A stretch of 64,000 nucleotides of DNA from Bactrocera neohumeralis (taxonomy: Eukaryota; Arthropoda; Insecta; Diptera; Tephritidae), in NCBI RefSeq assembly GCF_024586455.1, contig NW_026089624.1, positions 7,779,341-7,843,340 of the forward strand. Reading direction: 5' to 3'. Of the stretch, positions 10,492-21,263 are shown in pieces (position 1 is the first letter of the stretch; the number at the start of each line of letters is the position of its first letter). Under the pieces are notes generated by a model. The model searched no databases. It was not told the origin of the DNA and saw only the letters and a program-made list of their open reading frames with translations. A program made the translations under genes and the position numbers.

Positions 10492-13204
10492 CTGAAGGAT
10501 GCAGTCATGTGTAGAAGTTCACGCAAGTGAGGAAAGTTCTTTGATCGCCATTCACTTGGGAGTGGCCGGAAACGATTCTTTTACATATGGCTCAAGCAGT
10601 TCACGACTTCCGGTCATTGACCAAGTATCCTCTGAGTAGCGTAAGAACATCTATTTGAAGGCAAGCTAAAGTGAGAAGGCAAAACAACTCCTCCGTAGGG
10701 TTGTGCGCTGGGTTTGGGACTCACCACGTACAAAAACTCATCCAATGAAAAATTACTATCAGCCTCGGATGAAAGACCACCCGTGGTGGGAGAGAGACTC
10801 CGACGAATAGTGTCATTCCCCCCGGTTGATGAACGTCTAGCCACAATCCCCATCAAAAAGAAATTCTTCAACATATGGCTGATCTGCGAACACGCCCCGA
10901 CAGAAGAAAGGGACGATGTGACCAAAGATGCCTTGTATGAGCGATTGGAGCGCACATATGAGAGCTGCCCCCGCCACGATATCAAAATCGTGCTTGGCGA
11001 CTTTAACGCCAGGGTGGGCAAAGAAGCTATCTTTGGCACTACGGTCAGTAAATTCAGTCTCTACGTGGAAACGTCCCCAAATGGGTTGAGGCTGATCGAC
11101 TTGGCCGCGACCCAAAATATGGTTAGCAGTAGTATTTAATTCCAGCATAAGAAAATTCATCAAGATCAGATCGATCATGTTGCGATAGACGGAAGACACG
11201 TCTCCAGTGTTTTAGAAGTGCGTGCGCTCCGAGGTCCTAACATCGACTCGGACCACTACCTTGTTGCAGCTAAGATTCGCACCCGCCTCTGTGCAGCAAA
11301 AAACGCACGCCAACAAAGACAAGGAAGGTTCGACGTCGAGAAACTGCAATAACAACAGACAGCCGAACGATTTTCCGGTATAAGGGAACTTTGGGACGGC
11401 ATTTCAAACTCCTTACGTACAGCTGAAACCGAAACCATTGGTTTTCGGAAAGCGCAAAAGAACAGCTGGTACGATGAGGAGTGCCGTGTCGCATCGGAGA
11501 GAAAACAGGTTGCCTACCTCGCAACGTTACGATCGACCACAATACGTGCGGGATGGGATAGCTAACGAGAGTTGAAAAGGGAAGCGAAACGCATTTGCAG
11601 ACAGGAAAAGAAAGAGGCCGAAATGCATGAGTATGAAGAGCTTGACATGCTGACCGACAAAGGTAATGCTCGAAAATTCTACGAAAAAATGCGGCGGCTA
11701 ACAGAAGGTTTCAAGACCTGAGCATACCCTTGTATAATTCCCAGAGGTGATCTAGTTACCGATGCTGAGAGTACTCTAAAATTGTGGAGGAAACACTTCT
11801 CCAGCCTGCTGAATGGCTGTCAAAGTACAAGGCCAGGAGAAGGTGAACCTGATTTCTTAATCGATTACGATGGAGCAGACCTTCCATTGCGCGACCATGA
11901 ATAAGTTCGGTAGCAGTTACCCGCCTGAAGAACAACAAAGCGGCGGGGGCTGATTGATTGCCGGCGGCGAAGAACTGATAAGGAGCATGTATCAGCTTCT
12001 TTGTTAAATATGGCCGGACAAAAGCATGCCCAACGATTGGAATTTAAGTGTCCTAAACATCGTGTATAAGGTTCTATCGACCGTATTGTGTGAAAGATAA
12101 AAGTCCACCGTCAACTGACTGATTGGACCTTATCAGTGTGGCTTTAGAGCTGGCAAATTAATAACCGACCAGATATTCACCATGCGCCAACTCTTGGAAA
12201 AGACCCGTAAAGGAGAATCGACACACACCACCTCTTCGTCGATTTCAGAGCTGCTTTCGACAGCACGAAAAGGAGCTGCATTTATTCCACGATGTCTGAA
12301 TTTGGTATCCCCGCAAAACTAATACGGCTGTGTAAACTGACGATGAACAACACCAAAACCTCCGTCAGGACTGGGAAGGACCACTCCGAGCCATTCGATA
12401 CCAAAGGATGTTTGAGACAATGCTGATTGGATGGCTCGGAGAGGTACTTCTTGATACTGACGGACGTAAGTTTACACAGCCGTATAAGTTCTGCGGGGAT
12501 ACCAAATTGAGACTCCCTTTCCCTTTCGTGCGACTTCTTCAATCTGATGCTGGAGAAAGTAATTCGAGCTGCAGTACTTAAACGAGCAGGTACAATTGAT
12601 ATCATTGGCCTCAACACCCGCGCCGTTAGTTCTGCTTTCTCCAGATCGGGCAAGGAAGCAAACCAAATGGGTATGGCAATGAACGAGGGCAAGACGAAAT
12701 ATCTCCTGTCTTCAAATAAACAGTCGTCGCACTCGCGACTTGGCCCTCATGTCACTGTTGACGGATATAACTTTGAAGTCGTAGATACTTTCGTCTATCT
12801 TGGAACTAGTATGAACACTACCAACAGTGTCAGCCTGGAAATCCAACGCAGGATAACTCTTGCCAAGAGGTGCTACTTCGGACTGAGTAGGCATACGATG
12901 AAACGATCAGCACACTGACGACGACACTGACTTAGTTCAGCGAATTAAAAGACAGCAGCTACGCTGGCTGGGTCAAGTTGTACGACTGGACGAAAAAACT
13001 CCAGCTCTGAAAGTATTCGACGCAGTACCCGCCGGGGGAAGCAGAGGAATAGGAAAACCTCTACTCCGTTGGAAGGACCTAGCTTCTCTTGGAATATCCA
13101 ATTGTGGCCACGTAGCGAAAAGAAGAAACAACTGGGGCGCTGTTGTTAACTCTGCTATAATCGCATAAGCGGTGTCTACGCCATTAAAGGGAAGAAGAAG
13201 AAGA
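10492..13204 (+). mobile_element. RTE copy A: near full-length, with TSD
   Basis: A 2.7-kb RTE-clade non-LTR retrotransposon flanked by a perfect 12-bp direct repeat ATTAAGTCACTG (10,480-10,491 and 13,205-13,216). It has a short 5' ORF, an endonuclease (HAPTEERDDVTKDALYERLE and LGDFNARVGKE, about 10,890-11,030; DSDHYL at about 11,247), a linker, and RT fragments (QLIGPYQCGF-like at about 12,115; GKTKYLLSSNKQSSHSRLG at about 12,690). It ends with GRPPLRWKD-like coding and a (GAA)n tail. Several shifts, a 60-bp segment missing after 11,150 and a rearranged stretch near 12,420-12,540 make it inactive. Confidence 0.9.
10499..10633 (+). pseudogene. RTE small upstream ORF, copy A
   Basis: ATG 8 nt inside the element start opens MQSCVEVHASEESSLIAIHL and continues into FTYGSSSS. 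The same ORF occurs in copy B and, in a different frame at its end, in copy C. RTE-clade elements are known to have a very short ORF1 before the main ORF, and this is a candidate. Copies A and B share an extra base after ACATATG that shifts the frame relative to copy C. Confidence 0.45.
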
Positions 13205-13216
13205 ATTAAGTCACTG

Positions 13217-13560
13217 ATTTAATTTTGAGAAAAGAACTGGAGATGTTTTACTCTATTATTCATCTTCATTAGTTGGCTGTACCGATATCTGGGTATTTCT
13301 GAGTAGTCAATGCGAATTACTTTTGAAACGAAAACGAATTTTACACTGAGTAAAACATGATATTTTGTGGAATGTAAAGCTTGATATCTAGACGTTTGAT
13401 GATTAGTAAAATCTTAAAACTTTCGGCATATATTTTCACATATTTTCAGTAAGGAGTCTGAGAATAATTATCACAGGTATGCGTGAAACAGGAGTGCAAA
13501 ACAGTTCTGACAAAAAAACTAAATTTTTATTATTAAAAAGGCGATAATTATCAATATATT
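13217..13560. other. AT-rich DNA after RTE copy A
   Basis: No gene or repeat recognised beyond short A/T tracts. Confidence 0.4.
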
Positions 13561-14045
13561 AAATATGCAATTACTTATATGGGTTCAGTTTCTACGGAAG
13601 CTATATGCTATAGTAATCTGATCTGAACAATTTTTTCGGATATTAGGTAATTACCTTAAGCAGTAATCCATGTCAAATTTCATGAAGATACCACGTCAAA
13701 CGCCAAAGTTTTCCATACAAACCCTTGATTCCGATCTTTCAGTTTGTATGGCAGCTATATGTTATAGTGGTCCGATATCGGTAGTTCCGACAAATGAGCA
13801 GCTTCTTGAAGAGAAAATGGCGTTTACACAATTTCAAAACGATGTCTTAAATACTGAGGGTCTAGTTCGTATATATACAGACTGACAGACGGACGGACAG
13901 TCAAACAGACGGACATGGCTAAATCGACTCAGCACAACTATTGATCATTTATATATATACTTTATAGGGTCTCCGATACTTCCTTATGGGTGTTACAAAC
14001 TTCGTGACAAACTTAGGATATATTAAGTTCAGGGTACAAAAAAAA
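13561..14045 (+). repeat. mini-me-like element, plus orientation
   Basis: Units of the form TTTGTATGGCAGCTATATG followed by CGATCTGAAC-type sequence, then GACAGACGGACGGACAGTC at about 13,883, TATATATATAC at about 13,952 and TAGGGTCTCCGATACTTCC. The arrangement of (GACR)n and (TA)n matches the mini-me class. The same consensus recurs at 17,629-18,615. Confidence 0.65.
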
Positions 14046-14475
14046 TTGTTTTTGTATAGCTGCAATCGATCAGCATGATGAGCTGATTCGAGTTAGCCAT
14101 GCCAGCCTGTCTGTAAATATCCGAACTAATCCCTCAGTTTTTGAAGTATCGATCTAAAAGTAGGCACAGGTCCTGCTTCCTAAGAAGCTGCTCATTTGTT
14201 GTTACGGTAATATTGGACAATTGTAGCTTAAACCTCTCATACAAACTGAACGAACAAAACTTAGCTCTTGTATGACAAAACTTTTTATTTGACAAGATAT
14301 TTTCACGAAATTTCCGTTGATTTTCTGTCCCTCGCAGCTATAAAGTAATTATTTAAAAAAATTTTCCAAATCGGGCGACTATAGCATATAGCTGTCATAC
14401 ACACTGAGTGATCAAATTCAATCCTTTTTATACCATTTTATGTTATAAAAGATGCACCCTTCACAGGTGCAACTG
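14046..14475 (-). repeat. mini-me-like element, inverted and decayed
   Basis: Reverse-complement matches to the neighbouring element: GCTGCTCATTTGTTG at about 14,190, CATACAAACTGAACGAAC at about 14,241 and ACTATAGCATATAGCTG at about 14,380. It also has GCACCCTTCACAGGTGCA near 14,454, a typical terminal block. Two copies therefore lie end to end in opposite orientation. Confidence 0.5.
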
Positions 14476-14734
14476 ATTTTAACATTTTTCTTTTTTATAA
14501 CTGTACTCTTGTACATATAAACGCAACAGGAAATTTATTTAGTTCGCTTAAATGTTATTACTTTTATATATTCCATCTTTGTTTGGCTACCCAAGTATAT
14601 TTGTATTTCATTTATGAGAGTTATTTGTTCGATGTATCATTTATACCATATCTAATGTAATATTAATACTTTTCTATTTTCAGTTATTTAAAAATTTAAT
14701 GTAGGTTAAGAGTAACGTTAATGAGCCTTGACAT

Positions 14735-15500
14735 GCCTTGATGAATGTGCACAAAAGCATTTTTATATTATGTTAGATGGATGTTAGTATGGAAGCCTGA
14801 AATAGATAATATTCGACCGAATAAACCACGTCCAGCATGCAGCGAAGAAAATAAAGCAGCCGTAGTTGAGAGTGTACATGAAGACCGTGGAGAGTTTTCG
14901 AGCAAAATTTTGTTCAGCGAGCAAAAAAGGTCGCATTTCATTAAGAAAAAACAATGGCTTGGTGTTGTTTATGGACCGGTGGTGGTGAGAGCGTAACTGT
15001 CAATGGTGACTTTTAGCGAAATGATAACCAACCTTTTTGATACCTGAAATTTAAGCTCGTGATCTCGGCGACATTAGGTTTCAAAAAGATGGTGCCTCTT
15101 CCCACACATCGCATCAGTGAATGGATTTAGAGAGAGAGCACTACGGTGAGCAGATAATTTAACGTTATGGGCTGGTCGATTGGCTACCAAGATCGTGAGA
15201 TATCACACCATTAGACTTTTTCCTGTGGGGATATGTAAAGTTTATGCGGACAATTCCGCCTCGATTCAGCCCTTGGAGCAAAATACCACCCGTGTTATTT
15301 GCCAGTTATCAGTCGAAATGATCGAACGAGTCATCGAAAGTTGAACTCAACGGATGGACCATTTAAGGCGTAACCGTGGCCAACATTTGAAAGAGATAAT
15401 CTTCAAAAAATTAATTCCAAGGAATGTGCTTTCAAATGATAATAAACATCACCATTAAATTAGTAGTTTCTGTGTTTTTTCTTTTAAAAAAAGTACGGAA
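14735..15500 (+). mobile_element. Decayed DD41D-type transposon
   Basis: Fragments align in order with the better preserved element at 62,573-63,552: SEENKAAVVESVHEDRGE (about 14,840), QWLGVVYGPVVV, VNGDF-type segment after 15,000, SRSWRH/FQKDGASSHTSHQ-like stretch near 15,080, RMDHLRRNRGQHLKEIIFKK (about 15,350). The last segment is nearly identical to the C-terminus there. Stops and shifts are numerous. Confidence 0.65.
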
Positions 15501-15797
15501 GTTTGAAATGGGTCAGCCTTTTACATTAGAGGGAGCCAAAAACGAATGTTTTTTTTTTCGTTTCGCTCTCTCAAAAGACAATTGAAAGTGAGATATAAAG
15601 TTTTCTATTTGATAAAAAAAAATTTAAAACCGTAATAAATATATACTTGGTGAGCTATTTTTAGAGCTATCTTTCAACCAGTTTTTCAGAGTACGGAGCA
15701 AAAAAAAACATTAGTTTTTTTATCTACCCTAATGTAGACTTCTACTAATATTGCAAACAGAAATTTTAACAAACTGATACATACATACATATATGTA

Positions 15798-16553
15798 CGA
15801 GGTGCATTCCAAAGTAAACAGGACTTCAAAAAAACGAGAACAAATGGTTTTTTCGGCAAAATCAATTTATTTTATTCAAAATAGTCTCCTTCTGCTTCAA
15901 TACTGCTCTTTGCACGGTCCAAAAGCATGTCGAACGAGTGTTTTAGCTCGTTGGCCGGTATGGCCGTCAGTATGCCGGCGCAAGCCTTTTGAATGGCCGT
16001 CTACGTCTGCATAACGCTTTCATTTTAAGGGCAAATGCATTTTTCCGAAAAGGGAAAATATGCACGGTGCCATATCGGGCGAATACGTACCGTTCGCAAG
16101 CCTAAATGTTCGGTCAAAATGCGATAAATCGATGTTTTGGAGATGTTCAATTCCATTTTCATGAATTTCAATGATGATTTCGGCTGCTTTTCGATGAATT
16201 CACGCACAGTGATCGTCATTTATGTCCTTACGACCACTTGGAAAACGTTGAAACCAATCGTGTACTCTGCTACGGGATAAGCAATCATCGCCATAAACTT
16301 GTTTCATCAATTAAAACGTTTCGCAAAAAGTTAACAAAATTTAATGTTAGCTCTTTGTTCGAAGCTCATTTTCGCACCGATAACTCAAACATATTGACAC
16401 TTAAAACGCAATAACTTCACTTCCAATCGATGAAATGTCATGAAACTCTCACTGGAAATTCGATAAAGATGGCAGATTCTAACGCACTAGTCGACATATA
16501 GATGGCTACGAGGGGGCGCTAGATTCGAAAAGTTTACTTTGGAACGCACCTTG
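15798..16553 (-). mobile_element. Internally deleted mariner with TIRs
   Basis: Bounded by inverted ends CGAGGTGCATTCCAAAGTAA (left) and TTACTTTGGAACGCACCTTG (right), each next to a TA (15,796-15,797 and 16,554-16,555). The minus strand keeps an N-terminal helix-turn-helix fragment (ITVREFIEKQPKSSLKFMKM, ISKTSIYRILTEHLGLR) and a C-terminal fragment ending AEGDYFE. The DDE core is missing, so this is a 756-bp non-autonomous derivative. Confidence 0.8.
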
Positions 16554-16555
16554 TA

Positions 16556-16960
16556 TGCCGTGAACAATGTAGTGGAGTCGCATTACAGGTATACACATAT
16601 ATATAAATATACACAAACTTTTCTTTGATTGGCTTATATATGTAGTATATGTCATGCCAAGTTATGTAATGTATGTAAACACACTAATTGGTATACATTT
16701 AAATGTATAGTGAATAAAGTCGACCCAAAGTTTAAGCACATATCGACAATCGACAGGCGTTGAGTTGTACTGTGAGGTTGAAGATGTCACAAATATACAC
16801 CCAACTCTTTTTTTACACGGTTTCTTTTTCCACAGTTTCACGGTCGAAATTTTTTTTTTGTTTTGTAAAAAATTTTTACTCTAGTACAGTTTCAAAATCT
16901 TGTAATTAGGTTTGTTTTTATCGCACTTAGTATAAAAAAACCTTGTAAATATTATAAACA
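16556..16960. other. AT-rich DNA, nothing recognised
   Basis: TATATA-type tracts and poly-T runs. No gene seen. Confidence 0.4.
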
Positions 16961-16964
16961 GTGC

Positions 16965-17628
16965 ATTATGCCTAAGATACGTGCTGTCGCTTTGGAAAGT
17001 ATCTGAAGTCATAATGATACCTAAGCCGGGTAAGCCAGTACACGATATTACATCATATAGACCAATTTCGCTGCTGCCAGATTTTTCTAAAAACTTTGAA
17101 ACTGTACTCATAAATAGGCTCAAACCAATAATCGTTCATAAACAATCGTTCAACACATCAATATGGCTTCCGTGACCACCATTCAACAATTGACCAAGTA
17201 CACCGAATCGTTAATTTCGTTGTAAATACTATTGATAAAAAGAACGTTTGTACGGCGGCCTTCTTATACGTGTCTCAAGCTTTTGACAAAGTTTGGCATA
17301 CGGGACAAATACATGCTACCCAAACAATTTTGCGAAATAATTGCTTCATATTAAAAAGATACATACTAAACAAGAGGATGCATACTCAAACTTGCAACCG
17401 ATTGAAGCGGGTGTTCCCCAGGGAAGCGTGTTGGGGCCAATGTTTTATTTACTTTTTACCAGTGACCTTCCATCTGACTCTAGTTATATGACAGAGACAT
17501 TTGCGGATGACACAGATTTGTTAGCAGCTGGAGAGTCAACTTCGATCAGCTGTCAAAGTTCAGAAGGTTTTGACATTTAACAATTGGAAATGTGGGATGG
17601 CCAGATTGAAACCTTAACAAGAAAAAAA
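16965..17628 (+). mobile_element. jockey-clade LINE reverse transcriptase fragment
   Basis: RT fragment truncated on both sides. MIPKPGKPVHDITSYRPISL (about 17,014) is the standard jockey motif, followed by SQAFDKVWH (about 17,273), GVPQGSVLGPMFYLLFTSDL (about 17,410) and the catalytic box TFADDTDLLA (about 17,498). At least two frame changes. It stops abruptly at a mini-me element at 17,629. Confidence 0.8.
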
Positions 17629-18615
17629 TGTTAAATTCGGCTGCACCGAAGCTAATATAGTCTTCGCAGGTGCATTTCTTTTAGTAAATATGTGTCCAGT
17701 TTGTATGGAAGTTATATGCTATAGTAATCCGATCTGAACAATTTTTCGGAGATTATGTTATTACCTTAAGCAGTAATCCATGTCAAACTCGTGAAGATAC
17801 CACGTCAGATGCGAAAATTTTCCATACAAGCCCTTGATTCCGATCGTTCGGTTTATATGGCAGCTATATGCTTTAGTGAGCCGATCTGAACAATTTCTTT
17901 CAATATTACATTATTTCTATAAATAATAACTCATACGAAATTTCGTGAAGATATATCGTCAAATGAGGAAGTTTCCCATGCAAGCATTTGATTCTGATCA
18001 TTCAGTTTGATGGCAGCTATGTATATGCTATAGTTAACCGATCTGAAAAATTTCTTCGGAGATTACATTGTTGCCTTAGAAAATAATTTATACCAAATGT
18101 CGTGAATATATCTTGTCAAATGCAAAAGATTTCCATACCATCACTAGATTCCGATCGTTCAGTTCGTATAGCAGCTATATACCAAGCCGATCTGAATAAA
18201 TTCTTCGTATATTGCAATATTATCTTAGAAAATAGCATGTGCCAACTTTTGTGAAGATATATTGTCAAATGTGAAAGTTTTCCACACAAGAACTTGATTC
18301 CGATCGTTCAGTTTGTATGGCAGCTATATGTTATAGTTGTCCGATATCGATAGTTCCGACAAACGAGCAACTTCTTGAAGAGAAAATGGCGTTTAAATAA
18401 TTTCAAAACGATGTCTTAAAAACTGAGGGACTAGTTCGTATACATACAGACAGACGGACGGACGGACAGACAGACAGACGGGCATGGCTAAATCGACTCA
18501 GCTCAACATACTGATCATTTATATATATATAGTACTTTATAGGGTCTCCGACGCTTCCTTCTGGGTGTTACAAACTTCGTGACAAACTTAATATACCCTG
18601 TTCAGGGTACAAATT
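17629..18615 (+). repeat. mini-me-like element with five internal tandem units
   Basis: Starts GTTAAATTCGGCTGCACCGA. Five units with the core CAGTTTGTATGGCAGCTATA begin near 17,699, 17,838, 17,995, 18,152 and 18,302, a period of about 140-157 bp. They are followed by a (GACR)n tract (about 18,448-18,482), a TA tract and GGGTCTCCGACGCTTCC. Non-coding; it lies directly against the truncated jockey fragment. Confidence 0.7.
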
Positions 18616-18964
18616 TGTTAACGGAGGGATTTGTTGCCTCGCTCTAGACCACTAAATAAAATGTAAAACAACGATAATTAAAGAAAACACGAAATATAAA
18701 TATAATTGATGAAATGTTTTGTCATGTAATGCATTATTAATTGGAAAATGTTATAAAAAATTTTGCAGGAATAGTTGGACATCCCTTTATCCCTGACAGA
18801 ATGGTTGCGGCAATACTGATATTGTACACAAATTAAAGAGCGGAAATTTACTTCATATCGGAATTGTACAGTTGTGTGAACAAACAAAGGTAAACAGAAT
18901 TTGGAGGTTTTAGAGCTTCGCATAAATTTTTTTTATTTACCTTTGAATGGTGGGAAATAATAAT
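18616..18964. other. AT-rich DNA, nothing recognised
   Basis: No supported gene between the mini-me array and RTE copy B. GGAAATAATAAT at about 18,953 weakly resembles the sequence just after copy B and may be a decayed target duplication. Confidence 0.35.
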
Positions 18965-18973
18965 CACAGGAGG

Positions 18974-19138
18974 ATGGAGTCATATGTAGAAGTTCACGCA
19001 AGTGAGGAAAGTTCTCTGATCGCCATTCACTTGGGAGTGGCCAGAAACGATTTTTTTACATATGACTCAAGCAGCTCACTATTTCCAGTTTTTGACCAAG
19101 TATCCTCTGGGATACTGTTTGAAGGCGAGCTAAAGTGA
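18974..19138 (+). pseudogene. RTE small upstream ORF, copy B
   Basis: MESYVEVHASEESSLIAIHL begins at the second in-frame ATG of the open frame, 3 nt into the conserved block, and runs to a stop at 19,138. It shares the +1 base of copy A relative to copy C. Candidate RTE ORF1. Confidence 0.45.
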
Positions 19139-19284
19139 GAAGGCGAAACATCCCCTCCGCAGGGTTGTGCGCTGGGTTTGGGACCCGCCACGTAAAAAAT
19201 TATACCAATGAAAATTAGCAAACAGCCTCGGATGAGAGACCCCCTTTTGATGACGACCATGGCAAACGAAATAAAGACTACGAA

Positions 19285-21150
19285 TTGAGGGCATGCACCT
19301 GGAATGTCCGGTCCCTTAATTGGGAAGGTGCCGCTGCCCAGCTGGTTGATGTCCTCGTAAAAATAAAGGCTGACATCACCGCCGTCCAAGAAATGCGATG
19401 GACGGGACAAGGACAGAGACGAATAGGTCCTTGTGACATTTACTACAGTGGCCATATAAAGGAGCGCAAGTTTGGTGTAGGATTCGTGGTGGGAGAAAGA
19501 CTCCGTCGCCGAGTACTATCATTCACTCCTGTGAATGAACGTCTAGCCACAATCCGCATCAAAGCGAGGTTCTTCAACATATCGCTGATTTGCGCCCACG
19601 CTCCGACGGAAGAGAAGGACGATGTGACCAAAGATGCCTTTTATGAGCGCTTGGAGCGCACTTATGAAGGCTGCCCCTGCCACGATGTCAAAATCGTGCT
19701 TGGCGACTTTAACGCCAGGGTGGGCAAAGAAGGTATATTTGGCACTACGGTCGGTAAATTCAGCCTCCACGAGGAAACATCCCCAAATGGGTTGAGGCTG
19801 ATCGACTTCGCCGGGGCCCGAAATATGGTTATCTGTAGTACTAAATTCCAGCATAAGAAGATACATCAAGCTACCTGGCTGTCTCCGGATCGAAAAACGG
19901 CCAACCAGATCGATCACGTTGTGATAGACGGAAGACACCTTCCTGGACCTTATCAGTGTGGCTTTAGACCTGGCAAATCAACAACCGACCAGATATTCAC
20001 CATGCGCCAAATCTTGAAAAAGACCCATGAAAGGAGAATCGACACACACCACCTCTTCGTCGATTTCAAAGCTGCTTTCGACAGCACGAAAAGGAGCTGC
20101 CTTTATGCCGCGATGTCTGAATTTGGTATCCCCGCAAAACTAATACGGCTGTGTAAGCTGACGTTGACCAACACCAAAAGCTCCGTCAGAATCGGGAAGG
20201 ACCTCTCCGAGCCGTTCGATACCAAACGAGGTTTCAGACAAGGCGACTCCCTATCGTGCGACTTCTTCAACCTACTTCTGGAGAAAATAGTTCGAGCTGC
20301 AGAACTAAATAGAGAAGGTACCATCTTCTATAAGACTGTACAGCTGCTGGCGTATGCCGATGATATTGATGTCATCGGCCTCAACACCCGCGCCGTTAGT
20401 TCTGCTTCCTCCAGGATGGACAAGGAAGCAAAAGAAATGGGTCTGGCAGTTAACGAGGGCAAGACGAAATATCTCCTGTCATCAAACAAACAGTCGTCGC
20501 ACTCGCGACTTGGCTCTCACGTCACTGTTGACAGTCATAACTTTGAAGTTTTAGATAACTTCGTCTATCTTGGAACCATCGTAAACACCACCAACAATGT
20601 CAGCCTTGAAATCCAACGCAGAACAACTCTTGCCAACAGGTGCTACTTCGGACTGAGTAGGCAATTGAGAAGCAAAGTCCTCTCTCGACAAACAAAAACC
20701 AAACTCTATAAGTCACTCATAATTCCCGTCCTGCTATATGGTGCAGAGTCTTGGACGATGTCAACAACGGATGAGTCGACGTTGCGAGTTTTCGAGAGAA
20801 AAGTTCTGCGAAAGATTTATGGTCCTTTGCGCGTCGGCCACGGCGAATACCGCATTCGATGGAACGATGAGCTGTACGAGATATACGACGACATCGACAT
20901 AGTTCAGCGAATTAAAAGACAGCGGCTACGCTGGCTAGGTCATGTTGTCCGAATGGACGAAAACACTCCAGCTCTGAAAGTATTCGACGCAGTACCCGCC
21001 GGGGGAAGCAGAGGAAGAGGAAGACCTCCACTCCGTTGGAAGGACCAAGTGGAGAAGGACATGGCTTCGCTTGGAATATCCAATTGGCGCCACGTAGCGA
21101 AAAGAAGAAACGACTGGCGCGCTGTTGTTAACTCGGCTATAATCGCGTAA
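19285..21150 (+). CDS. RTE endonuclease-RT fusion ORF, 621 aa
   Basis: Longest uninterrupted ORF in the window. Residues 1-215 are an APE-type endonuclease: RACTWNVRSLNW, AVQEMRWTGQG, HAPTEEKDDVTKDAFYERLE, LGDFNARVGKEG, NQIDHVVIDGRH. It then jumps to the RT: GPYQCGFRPGKSTTDQIFTM, FVDFKAAFDS (motif A), GFRQGDSLSCDFFNLLLE, LLAYADDIDV (catalytic YADD), LSSNKQSSHSRLG, and the C-terminal RWLGHVVRMDENTP and RPPLRWKDQVEKD. The deletion removes the SDH motif holding the endonuclease catalytic His (DSDHYL in copies A and F) and the first RT block, so the protein should be inactive despite being open. The first ATG of the open frame is used. Confidence 0.85.
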   Translation: MRACTWNVRSLNWEGAAAQLVDVLVKIKADITAVQEMRWTGQGQRRIGPCDIYYSGHIKERKFGVGFVVGERLRRRVLSFTPVNERLATIRIKARFFNISLICAHAPTEEKDDVTKDAFYERLERTYEGCPCHDVKIVLGDFNARVGKEGIFGTTVGKFSLHEETSPNGLRLIDFAGARNMVICSTKFQHKKIHQATWLSPDRKTANQIDHVVIDGRHLPGPYQCGFRPGKSTTDQIFTMRQILKKTHERRIDTHHLFVDFKAAFDSTKRSCLYAAMSEFGIPAKLIRLCKLTLTNTKSSVRIGKDLSEPFDTKRGFRQGDSLSCDFFNLLLEKIVRAAELNREGTIFYKTVQLLAYADDIDVIGLNTRAVSSASSRMDKEAKEMGLAVNEGKTKYLLSSNKQSSHSRLGSHVTVDSHNFEVLDNFVYLGTIVNTTNNVSLEIQRRTTLANRCYFGLSRQLRSKVLSRQTKTKLYKSLIIPVLLYGAESWTMSTTDESTLRVFERKVLRKIYGPLRVGHGEYRIRWNDELYEIYDDIDIVQRIKRQRLRWLGHVVRMDENTPALKVFDAVPAGGSRGRGRPPLRWKDQVEKDMASLGISNWRHVAKRRNDWRAVVNSAIIA

Positions 21151-21263
21151 GCGGTGTCTACGCCAATTAAGAAGAAGAAGAAGTTAGGAAAAAATTATAT
21201 AAGTTATACTTGTATCTAAAAACAATTTTATTTCATAAGAAAACAGCACATTTTAAAACTTCA

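Larger units (their letters stand above)
18965..21185 (+). mobile_element. RTE copy B: internally deleted, open reading frame kept
   Basis: Second plus-strand copy of the same RTE family. It starts with the shared 5' block (GGATGGAGTCATATGTAGAAG) and ends with TCTACGCCAATTAAGAAGAA and a (GAA)n tail. Relative to copy A about 0.9 kb is missing at 19,939-19,945, between the end of the endonuclease and the middle of the RT. Confidence 0.9.
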
